Source: UBA7236 sp964638865 (GTDB lineage Bacteria; Bacteroidota; Bacteroidia; Chitinophagales; BACL12). From it: a stretch of 32,374 nucleotides of DNA. Position numbers and translations under genes: made by a program. The notes under the pieces were generated by a model that saw nothing but the letters and a program-made list of their open reading frames with translations, did not search any database and was not told the origin of the DNA. The stretch spans positions 1 to 32,374 of the forward strand of contig CAZXBG010000029.1 of NCBI GenBank assembly GCA_964638865.1. Direction: 5' to 3'. This document shows positions 1 through 8,244 of this stretch, in pieces (positions within the stretch are counted from its first letter, which is position 1; the number at the start of each line of letters is the position of its first letter).

Positions 1-28
1 AAAGCCCGGGATATTACGCATCAATTAT

Positions 29-48
29 CCACGGGTTAAAACCTGCGG
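29..48. repeat. Imperfect hairpin related to the CACGG..TAAA..CCGTGG repeat family
   Basis: The arms CCACGGG (29-35) and CCTGCGG (42-48) pair with one mismatch and one G-T pair around a TTAAAA loop. The core pattern CACGG-nn-TAAA-nn-C resembles the perfect hairpin CACGGAC-TAAA-GTCCGTG found at 20899, 21369 and 32219, so this may be a diverged member of the same interspersed family. The rest of bases 1-150 is AT-rich with no gene seen. Confidence 0.35.
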
Positions 49-150
49 CTATTGATATAAAAATTAACATCTTTGGGATTACAATATTTTCCACGAAAAA
101 CACAATCGTTTATTCGCAGCTATTATATTTTGTGAATTAAAAAAAGAAAA

Positions 151-1095
151 TTAGTTCAAAATAACCCTCTTGAGATGAAGTTCCCGACTCAATTCGCCGC
201 TAAACTTTTTTGCACCGAAAATATTTAGATGCACGGTATCTTTCCAGAGATCGTCGCTATAATTATCTGTATTAAAATATATAAATATTACATTTTCAAA
301 TTGAGCATCCAGTTTATTAAAGTAGTTTAACATTTCCTCAAAATTATGCACTGTTTTTTTTGCGCTTTTATGATAAGGGCTTACAACAAATACAAATTTT
401 CTTTCCGGATTTGTTTCTATTATTCGCAACAATTTTTCCTGAGCCGCTGAATCAATATCAAAATGTAAATTTTTTGCTTCACGTGCCGAAATTCTTTTTT
501 CAAGTGATGCGGTGGAGGATTTCTTTGTGTCAAAAACACCTCCTTTGATATACAGGGTATTCTCAGTTTTGCTTCTTGAACTCACCACAGGTCTTAGGTA
601 ATCAGTATAAAAGCCATAATACCGCAAACCCGGAATTTGCTGGTAATTATTTAGACGACCATTCGTTGCTAAAAAATCTTTAATTGTATCATTCTTGTTT
701 ATAAAGGGAAGATAGGTAGTTATGTTAATATTTTCATAGGCATCGTGTTTAAAAAAATCGTGGTGAATATCAATTAAGATGGGCGTTGTTTTATTTTTTT
801 TCAGTTCCGGTTTTAAGAGTAATTGAATTACCTCAAAACTTGCATTAGGCATACCATAATTATAAAAATCAGCGCCCAATGAATCGCAATAATATCCTTT
901 TTCAGCGCGGGAGCTCCCGAAAATGGGAGTTTCCTCGTTGTGCGATTCGTAAAATAAACGTTGAATTTTATTTGATGGGCTATTGGATAAACCGGAGGTG
1001 CAATTTTTTGTAAAAAACAAATCTGCACATATAGAAGTAAGTGCTAAAAAAATGCAGGTGATGAAAATAAATTTTATTATACCATATCTATTCAC
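151..1095 (-). CDS. Membrane-anchored SGNH/GDSL-hydrolase-like protein
   Basis: 314 residues starting at a GTG codon; no alternative start lies before residue 82. Residues 7-25 form one hydrophobic segment, a signal anchor or signal peptide, placing the rest outside the cytoplasmic membrane. The sequence PIFGSSRAEKG (57-67) fits the nucleophile block of SGNH-type proteins, with Ser61 or Ser62 as candidate nucleophile. NYGMPNAS (79-86) fits the second block, and DTVHLN (286-291) gives a D-x-x-H pair (Asp286, His289) at the C-terminal position expected for the catalytic acid and base. The layout resembles DltD/AlgJ-like or DUF1574-like proteins linked to acyl transfer on polysaccharides. Substrate is unknown. 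It lies 75 bp downstream of the anti-sigma gene on the same strand and could be transcribed with it. Confidence 0.6.
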   Translation of the reverse strand: MNRYGIIKFIFITCIFLALTSICADLFFTKNCTSGLSNSPSNKIQRLFYESHNEETPIFGSSRAEKGYYCDSLGADFYNYGMPNASFEVIQLLLKPELKKNKTTPILIDIHHDFFKHDAYENINITTYLPFINKNDTIKDFLATNGRLNNYQQIPGLRYYGFYTDYLRPVVSSRSKTENTLYIKGGVFDTKKSSTASLEKRISAREAKNLHFDIDSAAQEKLLRIIETNPERKFVFVVSPYHKSAKKTVHNFEEMLNYFNKLDAQFENVIFIYFNTDNYSDDLWKDTVHLNIFGAKKFSGELSRELHLKRVILN

Positions 1096-1130
1096 GGTTT
1101 AAATTTAATACAATTAAATCAGGTAAACCG
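1095..1130 (-). promoter_or_regulatory. Inverted repeat touching the GTG start of the SGNH-like gene
   Basis: CGGTTTA (1095-1101) and TAAACCG (1124-1130) are perfect 7-base arms around a 22-base AT-rich loop. The left arm reaches the first base of the GTG start codon on the minus strand. It could be a leader hairpin, an operator, or a weak terminator for the anti-sigma transcript. There is no T-tract, so the role is open. Confidence 0.3.
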
Positions 1131-1170
1131 AATTTTTAAAAAGAATTTTATCCGCAAATTCACTAAGTGA

Positions 1171-2358
1171 TTATTCGTAATCTATCGTAACCTTCAATGT
1201 ATACCAAACCTTCACTTTTACGCCATTTTGCACACCGGGAAGCCAGTTTGGCATAGTTGAAATTACACGCAATACCTCCTGGTCAAATTGAGCGCTAACC
1301 GGTTTAATAATTTGGGCATTTGAAACAGCTCCATTTTCATTTACTATAAATTTTACAAATACATTTCCCTCTTTGCAATTTTTATCTCCTTCGCAATTAG
1401 TATTTAAATTATTGAAAATAAAGGTATTCAATGAATCAGTTCCACCCGGAAAAGTTGGCATTTGCTCCGCGAACATTAACACGTTTGCCTCAGTATCTGA
1501 AGTGGCAGGAGCCTTGTCGACACCAGTATTAAAATCGTCAACATCTGATTTTGCAGCATTATTTTTTATCTTCTTCTCTTTTTTCGGCGCTGTTTTATCT
1601 GAATAACCAATACCTTTTTCATCCTTGGTAATTGTTTCTGACGCAATAGAACCTGCTGATTCTACCCTTTCAAATTCAGCTGCATCCTGACCGTCAGTAT
1701 TTTTTGATAACTGTGTAATGTTTTCATCCATCATTACCGGTGGAGTAACAATCATTTCGGTGGTAATGGTTACCTCCGATTTTGCATTCTCTGTATAATC
1801 AAATGAATACGTTGATTCGGCATTTTTTTCAGGTTTTGTCAATGCTTCTTTTGATCGGTTTAAATAAAGTGATTCTTCCTTTAATTCATCCATGGAAATG
1901 GAATCATTTGCAGCACTTCCGCCACCCATGTCGGAACTGTCGTCGTGGGCAATGGAATTATAGTTTTTATCCTTACTAATAATTGTAGGTTCTATTGCAA
2001 TTTCAATAGTTTCATTTTGTTTATTATTTAAATTATCAATAATCATCCATGACATTCCCAAAATTAAAATGATACTTGCCGCAGCGGCATATTTGCGAAG
2101 ATTTGCAGAGAAGATATTTGTTTTTTGAGCCCCGGTTGCAGAATCAACTTTTGCAAAAATAGCAGATAATGTATTTTCTATTGTATTCAGATCGGCGCCT
2201 TTTAACCCTTCCACTGCATCTTGTAAAAATGGATCCTGCGCCATTAATTTTTCGATATGCTGTTTCTCCGTATCGCTTAATTGATTGCGCAGATATGCAA
2301 ACAATTTTTCTTTGTTTATAAAACCACCTTGTTCAATATGTAATTTATGTTCAGACAT
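1171..2358 (-). CDS. Anti-sigma-like membrane protein with TonB C-terminal domain
   Basis: 395 residues. The N-terminal part (about 1-80, with INKEKLFAYLRNQLSDTEK and a following helix) resembles the cytoplasmic sigma-binding portion of Bacteroidota anti-sigma proteins. One membrane helix lies at about 90-107. A low-complexity, Ser/Asp/Lys-rich periplasmic stretch follows (110-290). Residues 296-395 look like a TonB C-terminal domain: MPTFPGG, then VKFIVNENGAVSNAQIIKPV and the MPNWLPGVQNG block. The sigma gene directly upstream overlaps it by 8 bases, which suggests coupled translation and a cognate pair. The TonB-like domain contains Cys322 and Cys328 where family members usually have none, a possible disulfide. 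The sigma-binding role is inferred mainly from context; I cannot name a specific anti-sigma family. Confidence 0.72.
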   Translation of the reverse strand: MSEHKLHIEQGGFINKEKLFAYLRNQLSDTEKQHIEKLMAQDPFLQDAVEGLKGADLNTIENTLSAIFAKVDSATGAQKTNIFSANLRKYAAAASIILILGMSWMIIDNLNNKQNETIEIAIEPTIISKDKNYNSIAHDDSSDMGGGSAANDSISMDELKEESLYLNRSKEALTKPEKNAESTYSFDYTENAKSEVTITTEMIVTPPVMMDENITQLSKNTDGQDAAEFERVESAGSIASETITKDEKGIGYSDKTAPKKEKKIKNNAAKSDVDDFNTGVDKAPATSDTEANVLMFAEQMPTFPGGTDSLNTFIFNNLNTNCEGDKNCKEGNVFVKFIVNENGAVSNAQIIKPVSAQFDQEVLRVISTMPNWLPGVQNGVKVKVWYTLKVTIDYE

Positions 2359-2956
2359 CTCTTTTTTCTAAATAAATTTTCAGGTTTCGTTTTCCATTTT
2401 GGATATAACTTTTTACCTGATTTAATTCAAAACCGGTAATTTCAGCAACTTCCACATAACTTTTGTTTTGCAGGTAAAATAGTTCAACACAAATTTTTTG
2501 TTCCGAATTCAGTTTAGTTATCCCCTCTTCCAACTGCTGCAATTTTATTTCCTTCAAATCTACATCATCATGATGCCCTGTAAGGTCTTTTTCCACAGAT
2601 TTTTCGTCGTCCTCTTCGCTGGAATTGATATTTATTTCTACCGTTTCTTTACCTTTTTGTTTGCGGAGTTGCATCAAACACTGGTTTTTTGCTACCATAT
2701 ACAACCAGGATTTGAAATGTTCTACCTCGTGTTTTTTAAGGTCGGACAGGAGTTTTTCGAATACGATCATGGTCATATCCTGCGCCTCATCTGCATTTTT
2801 CAGATACTTCAAACAAACCCCCAAAACTAAGTGGGCATAGCGTTTGAACAATTCACCAACATAGTTATTGTCGCCCGTGCGTTTATATTCGGCGATAAGA
2901 ACAATATCGTCGAGCGTGTTTACATTTTTTGATCTTGAAAAAAATAATTGCAGCAC
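2351..2956 (-). CDS. ECF-type RNA polymerase sigma-70 factor
   Basis: 201 residues, GTG start, with no better start nearby. Region 2 covers about 35-100, with FKRYAHLVLGVCLKYLKN, an acidic DEAQDMTMIVFEKLL stretch and FKSWLYMVAKNQCLMQLRK. A charged linker (105-140) is rich in Glu, Asp and Lys. Region 4 (about 145-197) contains LNSEQKICVELFYLQNKSY and a helix-turn-helix ending in VKSYIQNGKRNLK. The length and the missing region 3 are typical of ECF sigma factors. Its stop overlaps the start of the anti-sigma/TonB protein by 8 bases, so the two are expected to be made together, with the membrane protein holding the sigma factor until a signal arrives. Regulon unknown. Confidence 0.88.
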   Translation of the reverse strand: MLQLFFSRSKNVNTLDDIVLIAEYKRTGDNNYVGELFKRYAHLVLGVCLKYLKNADEAQDMTMIVFEKLLSDLKKHEVEHFKSWLYMVAKNQCLMQLRKQKGKETVEININSSEEDDEKSVEKDLTGHHDDVDLKEIKLQQLEEGITKLNSEQKICVELFYLQNKSYVEVAEITGFELNQVKSYIQNGKRNLKIYLEKRDV

Positions 2957-2995
2957 AGGTGGATTCAGTAATTATATGTATAACGCAAATCACTT

Positions 2996-3026
2996 CAAAA
3001 GTATCTAATTATTATCAGGATTAGAA
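2996..3026 (-). promoter_or_regulatory. Candidate promoter of the sigma/anti-sigma operon
   Basis: On the minus strand TACTTTTG (2996-3003) matches the Bacteroidota -7 consensus TAnnTTTG exactly. TTCT (3023-3026) lies 19 bases upstream as a poor -33 match to TTTG. The box is about 40 bases from the GTG start. The same TACTTTTG box occurs before the antiporter gene. Confidence 0.45.
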
Positions 3027-3064
3027 GCATCATAGGGTTGTTAGATGGCTGCTTCTGCGCATTT

Positions 3065-4366
3065 TTATTCATCAGGATCTGCAAATGGGGCTTCGTTTAT
3101 GTTTTCTGAAGTTCCGTCGGTTTTATGTGGTGCATGAGGATGCCACCCGAAGGTAAGCATCAAAACAGTAAATCCGATTACATATCCAACTATAACATGC
3201 CATCCTCCCTTCACCCAATTAGAGACAGATTTAGCTTCCGGATACATAGTAGAAATTGCCACACCGGCAGAAGAACCAAACCAGATCATACTTCCTCCAA
3301 AACCTACTGCATAAGCCAGCACACCCCAGTCGTAACCCATTTGATCGAGAGCGAGTTTGGTGAGGGGAATATTATCAAAAACCGCTGATATAAACCCTAA
3401 CGAAAAAGCAGTTTGCCAGGTAGCATCAGGTAATTGGTCAACCGGCATCATGGAAGCGCACAACACCAACGAAAGCAAAAACAAGGATCCGGGAAGAGCC
3501 TTTAGAATTTCCCCCCAATTAATTTTAATGAAAAACGACCCAATTAAAATTGCAGCCCAAACACCGGCAGAGGGGAACTCCAACACAAAATTAGCAATTA
3601 TTGCTCCGGTCAATATAAGTATACATACAAAAAGGTTCTTATAATTTACTTTCGGTGCTTCATAAGCACCCTTTAAAATGGGATGATATTTATGTTGTTG
3701 AAAGGAGGCAAATACGCCAAAAAACAATAATGCCGGTATTGCTGCAGCGTATGCATGTAATACATTAAAGGGACTAACTCCGTCAATCCACATCATTGTA
3801 GTAGTAGTATCCCCTAAAACAGAACCACTGCCTCCGGCATTGCTGGCTGCTACAATTGCAGCAAGATAACCGATATGTACTTTTCTGCTGAATACAGTAA
3901 ACGCAATACTTCCACCAATTAATGCAGCTGCAATATTGTCGAGGAAGGCAGATAAAACAAAAATAAAAATGAGCAAGAAAAAAGGACCCTTCCAGTCGTC
4001 GGGCAATATTTTGGGCAATAATTTTGGAACCTTTGACTCTTCAAACAGGTTGGCAAGTATCGCAAAACCGAGCAATAAACCAAATAAATTCAACAAAATG
4101 GAAGATTCCTCCATTAAATGATGCGGCAGATCAAAATTCAGAAACCCCAATTTTAAGATCAGGATGGAAGATAATCCAACAAGTGCAACCCGCAAGGTGT
4201 ATTTATGAAATATAGCAACACCAATCAGTGTTAGTCCGAATAAAATGAATTCAAGTGGAATACCGGAAAAGGTAATTGGATCTGCAGCGCCTGAAGCAAA
4301 GGCTAATACAGGTGCAAACAGCGTAATTATTGTAAATATAAATTTTCTGATCATAGGGCCTTTCAT
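3065..4366 (-). CDS. nhaD: NhaD-type Na+/H+ antiporter (ArsB/NhaD permease superfamily)
   Basis: 433 residues from the chosen ATG. The protein is almost entirely hydrophobic helices (about 11-12), with an N-terminal segment that may be a cleaved signal. Two half-repeat signatures are clear: SAFLDNIAAALIGG in the first half and SAVFDNIPLTKLAL in the second, each carrying an Asp-Asn pair. ASNAGGSGSVLGDTTTTMMW is the conserved polar re-entrant segment of NhaD and related ion-transporter carriers. The family exchanges Na+ (or Li+) for H+ at the cytoplasmic membrane. A longer reading from a TTG at 4378 is possible, but that TTG lies inside a -7 promoter box, so it should not be translated. ATG at 4354 is an alternative start. 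It is divergent from the LutB-like gene. Confidence 0.82.
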   Translation of the reverse strand: MKGPMIRKFIFTIITLFAPVLAFASGAADPITFSGIPLEFILFGLTLIGVAIFHKYTLRVALVGLSSILILKLGFLNFDLPHHLMEESSILLNLFGLLLGFAILANLFEESKVPKLLPKILPDDWKGPFFLLIFIFVLSAFLDNIAAALIGGSIAFTVFSRKVHIGYLAAIVAASNAGGSGSVLGDTTTTMMWIDGVSPFNVLHAYAAAIPALLFFGVFASFQQHKYHPILKGAYEAPKVNYKNLFVCILILTGAIIANFVLEFPSAGVWAAILIGSFFIKINWGEILKALPGSLFLLSLVLCASMMPVDQLPDATWQTAFSLGFISAVFDNIPLTKLALDQMGYDWGVLAYAVGFGGSMIWFGSSAGVAISTMYPEAKSVSNWVKGGWHVIVGYVIGFTVLMLTFGWHPHAPHKTDGTSENINEAPFADPDE

Positions 4367-4375
4367 TTGATTCGA

Positions 4376-4406
4376 CAAAAGTAAACATTAATGCCCCTTC
4401 TCGAAA
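4376..4406 (-). promoter_or_regulatory. Promoter of the NhaD-type gene
   Basis: TACTTTTG on the minus strand (4376-4383) matches TAnnTTTG exactly, with TTTC (4403-4406) 19 bases upstream as a near -33 box. Transcription would start close to the ATG at 4366, giving a very short leader. This box decides the start codon of the antiporter. Confidence 0.55.
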
Positions 4407-4449
4407 TCAACTTGTGGAAATGTATTACCCATCCTGTGTTCGTATGTAT

Positions 4450-4457
4450 TATTTTTG
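4450..4457 (+). promoter_or_regulatory. Candidate -7 box for the LutB-like gene
   Basis: TATTTTTG matches TAnnTTTG and sits 17 bases before the ATG at 4475. No convincing -33 box was found. It faces away from the antiporter promoter in the shared 108-base region. Confidence 0.35.
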
Positions 4458-4474
4458 TGCAGTTGCAATAATAG

Positions 4475-5860
4475 ATGTCGGATACACTACAAACATTTTT
4501 AGAAAAAGCGGAGCTTAAAGCGTTCGATGCAGAGCATAAAAGAAAATTGCTCTTTAATATTGGTAAGTACAATGCAACAGTAGTACAGGGGAAAAAACAA
4601 TACTCCGATCTTGAATATGTTCGCAAAAAGGCGAAAAATATCAAGTGGAAGGTGATGGAAAATCTCGATAAATACCTGATCGAATTTGAAACAAATTTTA
4701 CGGCAAATGGTGGTAAGGTAATTTGGGCGAATGACGAAAAGGAAGCCCAGCAGGAGATTTTAAAGATCATGCAGAAAAAGGGAGCCCGCACTGCAGTGAA
4801 GGCCAAAAGCATGGCTACGGAAGAGATTCATCTCAACGAATTTTTGGAACATCACGGCATAGAAAGTATTGAAACGGATCTTGGAGAATATATTCAGCAA
4901 CTGGATGGCGAAGCTCCTTATCATATTGTTACTCCGGCTATGCATAAAAGCAAAGATGATGTGGCCAAATTATTTCACGAAAAATTAGGAACTCGTCTTG
5001 ATCTTACCGCAGAGGAGTTAACATTAGTTGCAAGAGTTAATTTACGTCAAAAATATGTAACTGCAGATGTTGGTTTCAGCGGTGCAAATTTTATTTTACC
5101 GGATATTGGGGGAATTGCAATAACAGAAAATGAAGGCAATGGAAGACTAAGTACAAGTTTTCCAAAAACACATATCGTTGTTGTGGGCATCGAAAAAATG
5201 ATAACGAGCGTAAACGAGCTGAGTTTATTCTGGCCATTATTATCCACCTATGGAACGGGTCAAAAAGTAACGGTATATAATACCATTTTTACCGGGCCAA
5301 AAAAAGAAATTGAAGTAGATGGCCCTGAAGAAATGTATGTTATACTTTTGGATAACGGACGTTCAACTTTACTCGCCGAGGAAAAACAACGCGAAGCATT
5401 ATATTGTATCAGATGCGGATCTTGTTTAAATGCCTGTCCTGTTTATAAAAACATTGGTGGTCATGCATACGGAACTACCTATTCCGGTCCAATTGGTTCT
5501 ATCATCTCTCCGCATTTTAAAGGAATGGAAGAATTTAAACATTTGAGTAATGCAAGTTCTTTATGCGGAAATTGTACGGAAGTTTGTCCTATTAACATTG
5601 AATTACACAGTCTTTTATTATATAATCGCCACGAAGCAGTTGAAAAAGGATACAGTACTTTTGCCGAAAGAATGAGTTGGAGAATTTGGAGAAGATCAAT
5701 GATGAGTCGCAAAAGAATGGAAAAACCAAGTCCCGGAATTAAGAACATGGTTTTAAATATGTTGTTTAAAAATTCTTGGGGCAAAAGAAGAGAAATGTTT
5801 AAAATAGCACCAAAATCCTTCCATAAAATGTGGATGGAGAAACATCCTCCCACGGATTGA
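4475..5860 (+). CDS. lutB: LutB-like iron-sulfur protein of L-lactate utilisation
   Basis: 461 residues, the usual LutB/YkgF length. The N-terminal two thirds form the LUD-type domain, including the YVTADVGFSGANFILPDIGG and ITENEGNGRLSTSFP stretches. Two ferredoxin-like cysteine clusters follow: Cys311, 314, 317 and 321 (CxxCxxCxxxCP) and Cys364, 367 and 371 (CGNCTEVCP). The basic C-terminus (RIWRRSMMSRKRM) is common in the family. LutA, LutB and LutC together oxidise L-lactate to pyruvate in the cytoplasm. Here neither lutA nor lutC adjoins; the next gene encodes an OmpA-domain protein, so partners must lie elsewhere if they exist. The start is supported by a TAnnTTTG box just upstream. Confidence 0.86.
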   Translation: MSDTLQTFLEKAELKAFDAEHKRKLLFNIGKYNATVVQGKKQYSDLEYVRKKAKNIKWKVMENLDKYLIEFETNFTANGGKVIWANDEKEAQQEILKIMQKKGARTAVKAKSMATEEIHLNEFLEHHGIESIETDLGEYIQQLDGEAPYHIVTPAMHKSKDDVAKLFHEKLGTRLDLTAEELTLVARVNLRQKYVTADVGFSGANFILPDIGGIAITENEGNGRLSTSFPKTHIVVVGIEKMITSVNELSLFWPLLSTYGTGQKVTVYNTIFTGPKKEIEVDGPEEMYVILLDNGRSTLLAEEKQREALYCIRCGSCLNACPVYKNIGGHAYGTTYSGPIGSIISPHFKGMEEFKHLSNASSLCGNCTEVCPINIELHSLLLYNRHEAVEKGYSTFAERMSWRIWRRSMMSRKRMEKPSPGIKNMVLNMLFKNSWGKRREMFKIAPKSFHKMWMEKHPPTD

Positions 5861-5919
5861 TATTCCTTTTCAGGCAATAAATAATTTTATAAGTTCGTTT
5901 TGAGTGGAAACAGCCACGT

Positions 5920-7263
5920 ATGCGTACTTTCCTTTTTTACTCCCTCTTACTTATTTCATTAACTCTTTCTGCGCAATCACAACCAATGTCTATTTCTTTG
6001 TTTTTTGAAAAGGCAGATTATGCATTATCACCTGCCCAACAATTACAATTACAAGAATTTAAGGAGTTAACAGTTGATTCCGGTTATAATGCAATATTTT
6101 TAAAAGGATATGCCGATATTGATGGCAGTGATGAATCTAATCTTGAATTATCACAATATCGCGTTACTGCAGTTCAACAATATTTAACTAATGGTAAATA
6201 TTTAATGGAATCAAGATTTTATGGTGAAAAGGAAGCGATCAATAAAAATAAAAATGAAGAACAAAAATCGTTGAACAGACGCGTTGATGTTATTTTCTGG
6301 ACAAATTATAAACTCTCCCAGAAAAAAAAGAAATCGCAGATATATACATTTGCCCCAAATAAAACAATTGAATTTACTGCTGCAGAAGGAACTATAATTA
6401 AAATTCCGGGTAATTCATTAGTCTACATGGAGAACGGTGCTGTGCCAATGGGCGACATACAAATTGAGATCACAGAGTTTTATGCTATGATGGATATCAT
6501 CGACAATAAATTATCTACAACATTTAATGGTCAACTTATTATTTCTGATGGAATGATAAATATAGAAGCGACAAGAAATAATAAACAACTGCGATTAAAA
6601 GGCGGAACAACAATGGAAGTAGGTTTTGCAGAGCGTGAAGATAATGATGGTTTCGGATTGTTTTATGGAAATGAAAACGGCAGTGGAGATGTAACTAATT
6701 GGACACCCGCAGTAAATCCAAATATGATTGACAAGGAATGGACCATACATGGTTCAAAATTGTTTTTAACAGACACTACTGAAAAATGGAGAAGTAAATT
6801 TGATTATAATAATTTCGGACAGCGCATTAAAGTAACAGAACACTGGGAAGAAACAAAAGGTAAATGGATGGATACTTTAATGATAGATAAAACAATAAAT
6901 ACCAATAAAATAATTTTGCAGGCAACACAATTAGGTTGGATAAATTGTGATCAGATATATTTTAAAGAAAATAAACCAACAATTAACCTTATTGTAGAAA
7001 CAGGTTATGTTACCGGATCAGAAATTGTAATGATATTTAATGATAAAAAAGCAATGATGACTCCAACTGTAGATGCGAGGGGAAATGTAGTATTTTCGAA
7101 TGTGCCTACAGGAGAAAAAGTTACAATAACAGGAGTTGGTTCCGGGGAAGGAAAACTGTATTTCACCAAAAAAGAGCTAGTTACCTCTGCAGAAAATGTA
7201 ACGCTAAACTTTGAAGAAACTACTATAAAAAATATTCAGGAGCAACTTTCCGGGTACAATTAA
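5920..7263 (+). CDS. Secreted OmpA-domain protein with uncharacterised C-terminal region
   Basis: 447 residues. Residues 1-19 are a signal peptide ending near LSAQS. Residues about 24-130 are an OmpA C-terminal-like, peptidoglycan-binding domain: SISLFFEKADYALSP at the first strand, LKGYADIDGSDESNLELSQYR around the binding site, and a closing NRRVDVIFW. Residues 145-235 contain a beta-rich segment (FTAAEGTIIKIPGNSLV, DIQIEITEFYAMMDII) also common in Bacteroidota surface proteins. The remainder (240-447) is beta-rich and not recognised. It has no lipobox. A role in anchoring the outer envelope to peptidoglycan is inferred. It starts 59 bases after the LutB-like gene, so read-through is possible but functional linkage is not evident. 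Confidence 0.72.
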   Translation: MRTFLFYSLLLISLTLSAQSQPMSISLFFEKADYALSPAQQLQLQEFKELTVDSGYNAIFLKGYADIDGSDESNLELSQYRVTAVQQYLTNGKYLMESRFYGEKEAINKNKNEEQKSLNRRVDVIFWTNYKLSQKKKKSQIYTFAPNKTIEFTAAEGTIIKIPGNSLVYMENGAVPMGDIQIEITEFYAMMDIIDNKLSTTFNGQLIISDGMINIEATRNNKQLRLKGGTTMEVGFAEREDNDGFGLFYGNENGSGDVTNWTPAVNPNMIDKEWTIHGSKLFLTDTTEKWRSKFDYNNFGQRIKVTEHWEETKGKWMDTLMIDKTINTNKIILQATQLGWINCDQIYFKENKPTINLIVETGYVTGSEIVMIFNDKKAMMTPTVDARGNVVFSNVPTGEKVTITGVGSGEGKLYFTKKELVTSAENVTLNFEETTIKNIQEQLSGYN

Positions 7264-7490
7264 AGTCTATTTTTAAGGTGCTAATTTGTGAAACGGACAA
7301 AAATTCGTCTGAAAATTTAATACCCGTTTGGCGCCTAAATGCTTTATTTATAATGGTTACCGATGTTTTTAGCAGCTTGTGTCTTTATTAGCCCACAAAT
7401 TTATGTGTACATACATTGGAAACAGGTTTAATCTGTAGTTGCTGGGCTTTGGAAATCGCCACAACTTTGATTCAACAAGAAGAAAATATT

Positions 7491-7820
7491 ATGTTGAACC
7501 CGGAATATATTAAAAAGTTAATACCTGGAATTATCACCAGAACTGCACTCTCTTATCCGTTCGATTATATCGAATCTATTTCATTTTTATCCTGCAATAA
7601 AATAATTGCTTCTTGTTTTTGGAGAATTCCAAAAGATGAAAAGGTGGTGATGCACCAATTAATGATCGGGAACAATAATTTCCCGGGATGTTTTATTTAT
7701 AATGCAGATGCTTCCATGGAAAGCTCTAATGTTGAAATTGTTGGCAGAGATACGGAAGGCAGAAACTTTATTGTATCGCTTCCGCTCACACATTTTTTGA
7801 AACTCCGCCGTGCTTCCTAA
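7491..7820 (+). CDS. Small protein of unknown function, member 1 of a local three-gene family
   Basis: 109 residues from the ATG at 7491. A TTG 75 bases upstream would extend it, but the extension has no counterpart in its relatives. No known domain is recognised. It has no signal peptide or membrane helix and looks beta-rich. It aligns with the protein at 8245: IPGIITRTALSYPFDYIESISF matches an I-x-GI-x-T-x-x-AL-x-x-P-x-x-YI-x-SISF pattern there, followed by a shared Lys-hydrophobic-Ala...Trp segment. Its C-terminal VEIVGRDTEGRNFIVSL matches both other members. The leader shares the 11-mer TTCAACAAGAA with the small gene at 8024, 9 bases before the ATG. It is a real gene on the strength of these paralogues. 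Confidence 0.66.
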   Translation: MLNPEYIKKLIPGIITRTALSYPFDYIESISFLSCNKIIASCFWRIPKDEKVVMHQLMIGNNNFPGCFIYNADASMESSNVEIVGRDTEGRNFIVSLPLTHFLKLRRAS

Positions 7821-8023
7821 AAACAAAATCAGTTTAAGAACCACAAATTAAAGTATTTGAAATCTCCTATAAAATGGTTTATCGGCAAATAATTTAAAAG
7901 GTAATTAATGGAACTTAACATATTGTTGGTTGAGGTATAGTGTCGCTTAACCCTGCTTTTTCTATCCTAAACAATAGAGCCTTTTTCTTGTTAATACGGC
8001 AGGTTTAGTTCAACAAGAAATAT

Positions 8024-8200
8024 ATGTTTACATATCTTAATAAAATTCCAATTTTTCGATATGCAACAATTTTTGTCGGACTTAATCCAAATCAAAACAT
8101 CAAAATAGTCGTATATACACTAAATTATGATACTATGCTGACAATAATTGGCTTTTACGATACACGAGGGACAATGATAGCCCTTCAATTTTGTATTTGA
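8024..8200 (+). CDS. Very small protein (58 residues), shortened member 2 of the local family
   Basis: ATG at 8024, TGA at 8198-8200. The C-terminal half, LTIIGFYDTRGTMIAL, lines up with VEIVGRDTEGRNFIVSL of the protein at 7491 and LVTAVDMEGNEVNL of that at 8245. The N-terminal half lacks the GI-x-T-x-x-AL...SISF block of the others. The TTCAACAAGAA motif found before the gene at 7491 recurs 4 bases before this ATG, which supports the start. It is either a functional short variant or a copy that lost its first half. It is too short for usual gene-calling cut-offs, so it could easily be missed. Confidence 0.42.
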   Translation: MFTYLNKIPIFRYATIFVGLNPNQNIKIVVYTLNYDTMLTIIGFYDTRGTMIALQFCI

Positions 8201-8244
8201 ATAGTTATTTGGTGGGCAGCATTTTTACAATTAATACAACGTTT

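Noticed and set aside
3020..3056. Terminator for the antiporter gene (AGAAGCA/TGCTTCT arms)
   Set aside because: The arms pair but the loop is long and no T-run follows on the minus strand; it also overlaps the sigma promoter's -33 region.
4363..4812. 149-codon minus-strand frame
   Set aside because: It is antisense to the well-supported LutB-like gene and overlaps the promoter region; no domain is visible.
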